A stretch of DNA of 46,734 bases from NCBI GenBank assembly GCA_012961165.1, contig DTZW01000016.1, positions 1-46,734 on the forward strand, given 5' to 3'. Source of the stretch: Gammaproteobacteria bacterium (GTDB taxonomy: Bacteria > Pseudomonadota > Gammaproteobacteria > Pseudomonadales > Azotimanducaceae). The translations under genes and the position numbers were made by a program. Below the pieces are notes generated by a model. It saw nothing but the letters and a program-made list of their open reading frames with translations, ran no database searches and was not told where the DNA came from. Numbering within the stretch: position 1 is the stretch's first letter; each line of letters begins with the position of its first letter. This document shows positions 43,248 to 46,734 of the stretch, piece after piece.

Positions 43248-44258
43248 CTAGTCAGACCGTGCAGGCGAACCATTCCGATACTTCTGGAGATTAGCCAGGT
43301 AAAGCCGAACGGCTTCGGGGGTGATTTTCCCAGACCCAATGAGCTTCTCAATAGAGCCATCAGCAACGGCTCGCCATTCATCAATATGGTCAGCGACGAT
43401 AGTTTCGATCCCGATTGACTTTATGGCCTGATACGCCCTCTCGTTGTCCAGGCGATTTTCAGAGTCCATTTTCAGAAACATCGAATCCACGACTGTGCGT
43501 ACTACCAGCTTATCTTCATCGGAAATCCGTTTATAAGCCTTGCTATCCATTGCCAGCATTGAATAGATATAAACCAGTGGTAAATCTGTCATATACGACA
43601 CGTGATTGTGCCACTGAAGCGCAAGCACAACCGCTGGAGGTGCCATAACAGCGTCTATCAGGCCGGTCTGCAGGCCCGCGAGTACGTCTGTGATGCCGAG
43701 CGGTATTGGGCTGACGTCAAAAGATTTAATGAGTTCGGCGGCAATCGGATCGTTATCGGGAATCCATGCTTTCAGGCCTTTAAGATCAGCAACTGTTCTG
43801 ACGGGTTCCTGGGTGAGCAGATACGCAAACCCGGTTTCCGAAAACGCAAAGCTCACAATACCTGCTTCCGCCAGTCCGTCGGTAATCATCTGGTCCATCT
43901 CTTTCCGGATATAATCAACTTCCTCGTAGGACTGAAACTGCAACGGTAAATTGTAAATCTGCAGATCCGGGTAAAATCGTGTTAGTGATCCCGCCGCCAG
44001 CACACCCCCATGTAATTGTCCGATTCGCATTTTCCGGAGTACCGTTTGATCGTCACCCTGGACACCACCCGGATAGATTTTGAATTTTACCCGGCCATCT
44101 GTCGCGGATTCTATTTGCTTTACACCAGCCCGAAGCTGCTTCATCCATGAAAGCCCATCCGGCGATATAGTAGCGATTTTATATGTCGCGGCAATGGCAA
44201 CATCCACATGTAGCAGACATACAAACAGGCAAATAGCCAGAATGGACTTGTTAATCAT
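43248..44258 (-). CDS. dctP: TRAP transporter substrate-binding protein DctP
   Basis: 336 residues. A signal peptide (about 1-23, ending VDVAIA) precedes the DctP fold: KIYPGGVQGDDQTVLRKMRIGQLHGG, PLQFQSYEEVDYI, and TGLIDAVMAPP. The segment that usually reads LKG-KIR-P, with an arginine gripping a carboxylate, reads DLKGLKAWIPDNDP, so that arginine seems absent. This fits TRAP systems of the TatP/TatT type, where the binding protein pairs with a TPR-like trimer and hydrophobic ligands are suspected. AAGGA precedes the ATG. It follows the TatT gene by nine bases. Confidence 0.92.
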   Translation of the reverse strand: MINKSILAICLFVCLLHVDVAIAATYKIATISPDGLSWMKQLRAGVKQIESATDGRVKFKIYPGGVQGDDQTVLRKMRIGQLHGGVLAAGSLTRFYPDLQIYNLPLQFQSYEEVDYIRKEMDQMITDGLAEAGIVSFAFSETGFAYLLTQEPVRTVADLKGLKAWIPDNDPIAAELIKSFDVSPIPLGITDVLAGLQTGLIDAVMAPPAVVLALQWHNHVSYMTDLPLVYIYSMLAMDSKAYKRISDEDKLVVRTVVDSMFLKMDSENRLDNERAYQAIKSIGIETIVADHIDEWRAVADGSIEKLIGSGKITPEAVRLYLANLQKYRNGSPARSD

Positions 44259-44267
44259 CTTCTATCC

Positions 44268-45119
44268 TTAAAAGTAATCTTTTGATGAAGCCAGCAGATC
44301 TTTGGCCCGCTCTTGTGCAATTCGATTAGTGAGCGTCATGCCTTCAACCACAGGGTCTGCCGACAGGACTTCGTTAAGTAACCTGTCATGAAGTTCCTGG
44401 TCAAACATCAACCGGGCATACTGCTGGGCATAGATGACTTTCGTCATCAAATAAGCTTCGTTAATCTCGATGGCCTTCTCAAAGTGCGCCCTTCCCTCTT
44501 CGGGTTTGCCACCCATTGAAGCCGGTAACAGCGTTTCCATTCCACCCATGTACAAGTGAGGACCGCCATTTTCATGGTTTTCGTCCAGCTCGATCACGCG
44601 CTCCATCAGCAGCTTGGCTCGGCTGAGTTCGGCAATAACGGCCCAGTCATCACTATTCGCCTGCAGCCTGCCAACCCAGGCAACGCCCAAGGAATAAGCT
44701 ATATGGACATCACTAACCTTAAGTGAGCTTACGGTCTGCTCAAAGTCGGCGTAGCTTTGCTGGCGGGCATCGCAAAGAGGCGATTTTAAAACACAGGCAG
44801 CGTGCTCTACATATCGCATACTTTTGTCGCTGAAGAGTTTTATCCGATCCTCATCCACAATCAACGCTGAAAAAGCGCCATTTAGGTTTGATGCAGCCAA
44901 TAACAGATCTACCGAATCCGGGCTACTGCGAAGGAAACTGTCCATCAGCAGCAAGTAAGCGGGTACACCTTCCCTCACGGTATCGATGTCTTCGCTGTTG
45001 AGTATGCTACCCGCGAGATCATCAGCCAACTGGGACGTGATTCCAGAAACCAGATTCGCGCAACCACTGCCCAACAAAAGGAAACTGGCCAAAAACAGCC
45101 CGGGCAATCGACTAAACAT
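44268..45119 (-). CDS. TatT-family TRAP-associated lipoprotein
   Basis: 283 residues from ATG 45119, which has GGAG six bases upstream; the frame is open to 45221, but that extension would hide the export signal. The N-terminus is a lipoprotein signal (GLFLASFLLLGSGC). The rest is helical repeats of the TatT type (AYLLLMDSFLRSSPDSVDLLLAASNLNGAFSA in outline, ARQQSYADFEQTVSSL, GGPHLYMGGMETLLPASMGG). In Treponema the homologous protein forms a TPR-like trimer with a pore and binds the TRAP binding protein. Its place directly before dctP supports the same partnership. The inferred role is to pass ligand to or from DctP at a membrane. Confidence 0.88.
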   Translation of the reverse strand: MFSRLPGLFLASFLLLGSGCANLVSGITSQLADDLAGSILNSEDIDTVREGVPAYLLLMDSFLRSSPDSVDLLLAASNLNGAFSALIVDEDRIKLFSDKSMRYVEHAACVLKSPLCDARQQSYADFEQTVSSLKVSDVHIAYSLGVAWVGRLQANSDDWAVIAELSRAKLLMERVIELDENHENGGPHLYMGGMETLLPASMGGKPEEGRAHFEKAIEINEAYLMTKVIYAQQYARLMFDQELHDRLLNEVLSADPVVEGMTLTNRIAQERAKDLLASSKDYF

Positions 45120-45180
45120 TGTTTCTCCTACTAATGGACCCGCGAATTCTAGCGGTTTTGAGCTTCCAGGGTAATACCGA

Positions 45181-45843
45181 TCACCCATTCCCACCAAAGA
45201 AAGGGTTCGCCTGCTTCTCAAAGGCTAGTGAGGTTGATGGACCATGACCTGTAATTACCAGGGCATCATCAGCGAGCCTGAACAACCGGTCTGTAATTGA
45301 GTGCTCGATGGATTCAAAACTGCCGCCGGGCAAATCAGTCCGGCCTATACCAAGCTGGAACAGGGTATCGCCGGCAATCAACAGATCATGGTTCTCGAAC
45401 CAGAAGCTGCTGGAACCCGGCGTGTGGCCCGGTGTATGAATGGCAACACCACCACAACAGTCTAACGCAGCATCATCTTTCAGCCAGACATCTGGTTCCG
45501 GCGTTGGCGTGTAATCCAGACCAAACTTCTGGCACTGGTCTTCCAGTGCGTCCCACAAGAATTTGTCACCCTGGTGAAGTAAAAGCGGCGCCCCGGTGCG
45601 GTTCTTGATCTCGGCAGAAGCCAGGATGTGATCCAGGTGGGCATGCGTGTGAATTATCCCTTTTACCGTCAGCCCGTGCTCATCAACAATCGCCATGATC
45701 TTATCGGGATCCCCACCCGGATCGATAATCAGACAGGTCTTGGCTATCGGATCACCAATGATTGCACAGTTACACTGCAACGGGCCGACCGGGAATGATT
45801 CAAAAATCACATCACCCCTAACCTCAGGAACGCTAAATGGCAT
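45181..45843 (-). CDS. gloC: Glyoxalase II-type MBL-fold hydrolase (GloC/YcbL-like)
   Basis: 220 residues, the short type II glyoxalase close to E. coli YcbL/GloC (215). Zinc motif IIHTHAHLDHILAS, further ligands in AIHTPGHTPGSSSFW and IAGDTLFQLGIGRTDLPGG, and the closing histidine in VITGHGPSTSL. It hydrolyses S-lactoylglutathione or similar thioesters. It lacks the C-terminal glutathione-binding domain of GloB. It lies 61 bases ahead of the TatT gene on the same strand and may share its transcript. Confidence 0.9.
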   Translation of the reverse strand: MPFSVPEVRGDVIFESFPVGPLQCNCAIIGDPIAKTCLIIDPGGDPDKIMAIVDEHGLTVKGIIHTHAHLDHILASAEIKNRTGAPLLLHQGDKFLWDALEDQCQKFGLDYTPTPEPDVWLKDDAALDCCGGVAIHTPGHTPGSSSFWFENHDLLIAGDTLFQLGIGRTDLPGGSFESIEHSITDRLFRLADDALVITGHGPSTSLAFEKQANPFFGGNG

Positions 45844-45931
45844 ATCAATACTCCGGCTGGACCAGTTTCTGTGTAATGCTACAATTTACCACTCTAGACC
45901 TTAACTTCCACAGAACATCAACAAAACATCG

Positions 45932-46672
45932 ATGGTTCAGCCTCTAATTTTTCGACTCATTGCCATTCTTTATATTGCATTCGTCTTCCTGACGTCAGCT
46001 TTCTTTTTCCTGATTGCCCTGGCGATTTGGCTGACGACTGTACTTTTTGATAAGCGACTCTGGCTTTTACACGGGTTCACCTGTTTCTGGGCCAGTTCGT
46101 ATATCTGGCTTATGCCGCCATGGTCGGTTTCAATAAAAGGCAAAGAGCACATTGATACAAACGACACCTACATCATCGTCTCCAACCATCAGTCGCTAGT
46201 CGATATTCTTGTTGCGTTCACGCTGTTTACACATTTCAAATGGGTCTCTAAAGCGGAACTATTCAATATCCCATTGATCGGCTGGAACATGTCGCTCAAC
46301 CGATATATAAGACTCAGGCGCGGCAACAACAAGAGCGTCAAAACGATGTACAAGGCATGCGAAAAACATCTGAAACGCGGTAGTTCTATCTATCTCTTTC
46401 CCGAAGGAACAAGATCCGAATCCGGCAAGATGAGGAAGTTCAAGGAAGGTGCTTTTGTACTTGCCAAGCGCCTGCAAAAACCAATCCTGCCTATAGTCAT
46501 CAATGGATCAAGAACAGCGCTGCCCAAAAAAAGCTTCAACTTTCACGGCGAAACGCATATTGAAGTGACGGTGCTGCCGCCTATTCTTCCAGAATCCTTC
46601 AGGGAGGACAGCGCCAAGGATCTGGCGGCAAAGGTGCAGCATCGGATCAAACAACACCTTGTCCTGGACTGA
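45932..46672 (+). CDS. plsC: 1-acyl-sn-glycerol-3-phosphate acyltransferase family (PlsC)
   Basis: 246 residues. Two N-terminal membrane segments (about 8-35 and 45-65) are followed by the acyltransferase motifs: HX4D in VSNHQSLVDI, the phosphate-binding LFPEGTRSESGKM, KFKEGAFVLAKRL and the terminal PILPIVINGSRTALPK. The enzyme transfers an acyl chain to lysophosphatidic acid or a related lysolipid on the inner membrane. The family has several paralogs per genome, so plsC is a family-level label. It is divergent from gloC with an 88-base gap. Confidence 0.9.
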   Translation: MVQPLIFRLIAILYIAFVFLTSAFFFLIALAIWLTTVLFDKRLWLLHGFTCFWASSYIWLMPPWSVSIKGKEHIDTNDTYIIVSNHQSLVDILVAFTLFTHFKWVSKAELFNIPLIGWNMSLNRYIRLRRGNNKSVKTMYKACEKHLKRGSSIYLFPEGTRSESGKMRKFKEGAFVLAKRLQKPILPIVINGSRTALPKKSFNFHGETHIEVTVLPPILPESFREDSAKDLAAKVQHRIKQHLVLD

Positions 46673-46676
46673 ACTT

Positions 46677-46734
46677 CTAGGCTTTGATAACACCGCGGCA
46701 GGTCGGAAAGTCGTTACACACCCAGAAAATCTTA
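46677..46734 (-). CDS. C-terminal end of a topoisomerase-type C4 zinc-finger protein (partial)
   Basis: The last 18 codons of a minus-strand gene enter from the right edge and read KIFWVCNDFPTCRGVIKA before TAG. The pattern FW-C--FP-CRG is the second half of a topoisomerase DNA-binding C4 zinc finger (usual form G-F-GCS-FP-CRG). Such fingers end topoisomerase I and several nuclease-type proteins, so the parent protein cannot be named. It converges with plsC, four bases after its stop codon. Confidence 0.6.
   Translation of the reverse strand, partial: KIFWVCNDFPTCRGVIKA

Noticed and set aside
45120-45221. Longer start for the TatT lipoprotein
   Set aside because: It would place 34 extra residues before the lipoprotein signal, while ATG 45119 has a proper ribosome binding site.
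1-46734. Mobile element, prophage or genomic island
   Set aside because: No transposase, integrase, phage gene, tRNA-bounded insertion or long flanking repeat was found, and gene content looks chromosomal throughout.

Overview
The window reads as a chromosomal segment of a Gram-negative gammaproteobacterium, probably an aerobic marine heterotroph. The evidence is Prc with its long C-terminal region, a DjlA-type co-chaperone, Xni, a GlcDEF glycolate oxidase, a RibBA with a decayed cyclohydrolase half, HpnM/HpnN-type envelope lipid transport genes and a tripartite TRAP transporter. I cannot place it at genus level. Coding density is high, most genes are chromosomal housekeeping or accessory metabolism, and I see no rRNA, tRNA, CRISPR array, phage or insertion sequence.

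Layout. 1-256: start of an exported FKBP-type prolyl isomerase running off the left edge (minus). 521-2704: periplasmic protease Prc (plus). 2894-8379: a tight minus-strand run ggt > xni > phosphomannomutase > alpha/beta hydrolase > djlA, joined by overlaps or short gaps. 8471-10622: an AlkX/YcaQ-type DNA glycosylase, a 72-residue protein flanked by two different short tandem repeats, and a VOC protein. 10809-11495: YedK/HMCES (minus). 11631-12856: a carbamoyltransferase lacking the usual ornithine motifs, overlapping a DUF1330 gene. 12853-16552: glcD > glcE > glcF (minus). 16675-21019: ribBA, an MlaC/HpnM-like protein and an HpnN-like RND exporter. 21000-23003: steroid 5-alpha-reductase-like membrane enzyme (minus), Pmp3-type peptide and a DUF2959 lipoprotein. 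23027-28689: orphan oligopeptide-binding protein, small ORF plus histone-deacetylase-family enzyme, GAF/HD-GYP phosphodiesterase, LACTB2-like hydrolase. 28776-30953: two adjacent acyl-CoA dehydrogenases. 31060-33929: a rifampin-phosphotransferase-like dikinase with a small membrane protein. 34366-40131: heterodimeric ABC exporter, rhodanese and a cytoplasmic gamma-glutamyltransferase-family enzyme, preceded by two strong palindromes. 40125-45843: GloC-type glyoxalase II, TatT, DctP, DctQ, DctM and a GAF/GGDEF cyclase, all on minus. 45932-46672: PlsC-like acyltransferase. 46677-46734: the last residues of a topoisomerase-type C4 zinc-finger protein (minus).

How the genes may work together. Envelope lipid handling recurs (HpnM/HpnN pair, PlsC, Pmp3, DUF2959, TRAP-TatT). 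Genome protection recurs near 6-11 kb (Xni, AlkX-type glycosylase, HMCES). Cyclic-di-GMP control appears as a matched pair: a GGDEF cyclase and an HD-GYP phosphodiesterase with closely similar N-terminal GAF domains. The strongest candidates for under-described biology are the non-canonical carbamoyltransferase/DUF1330 pair, the RPH-like dikinase with its membrane partner, the ABC exporter-rhodanese-GGT-family run, and the TRAP-TatT system whose binding protein seems to lack the usual carboxylate-binding arginine. No single striking unknown defence or mobile system is visible.
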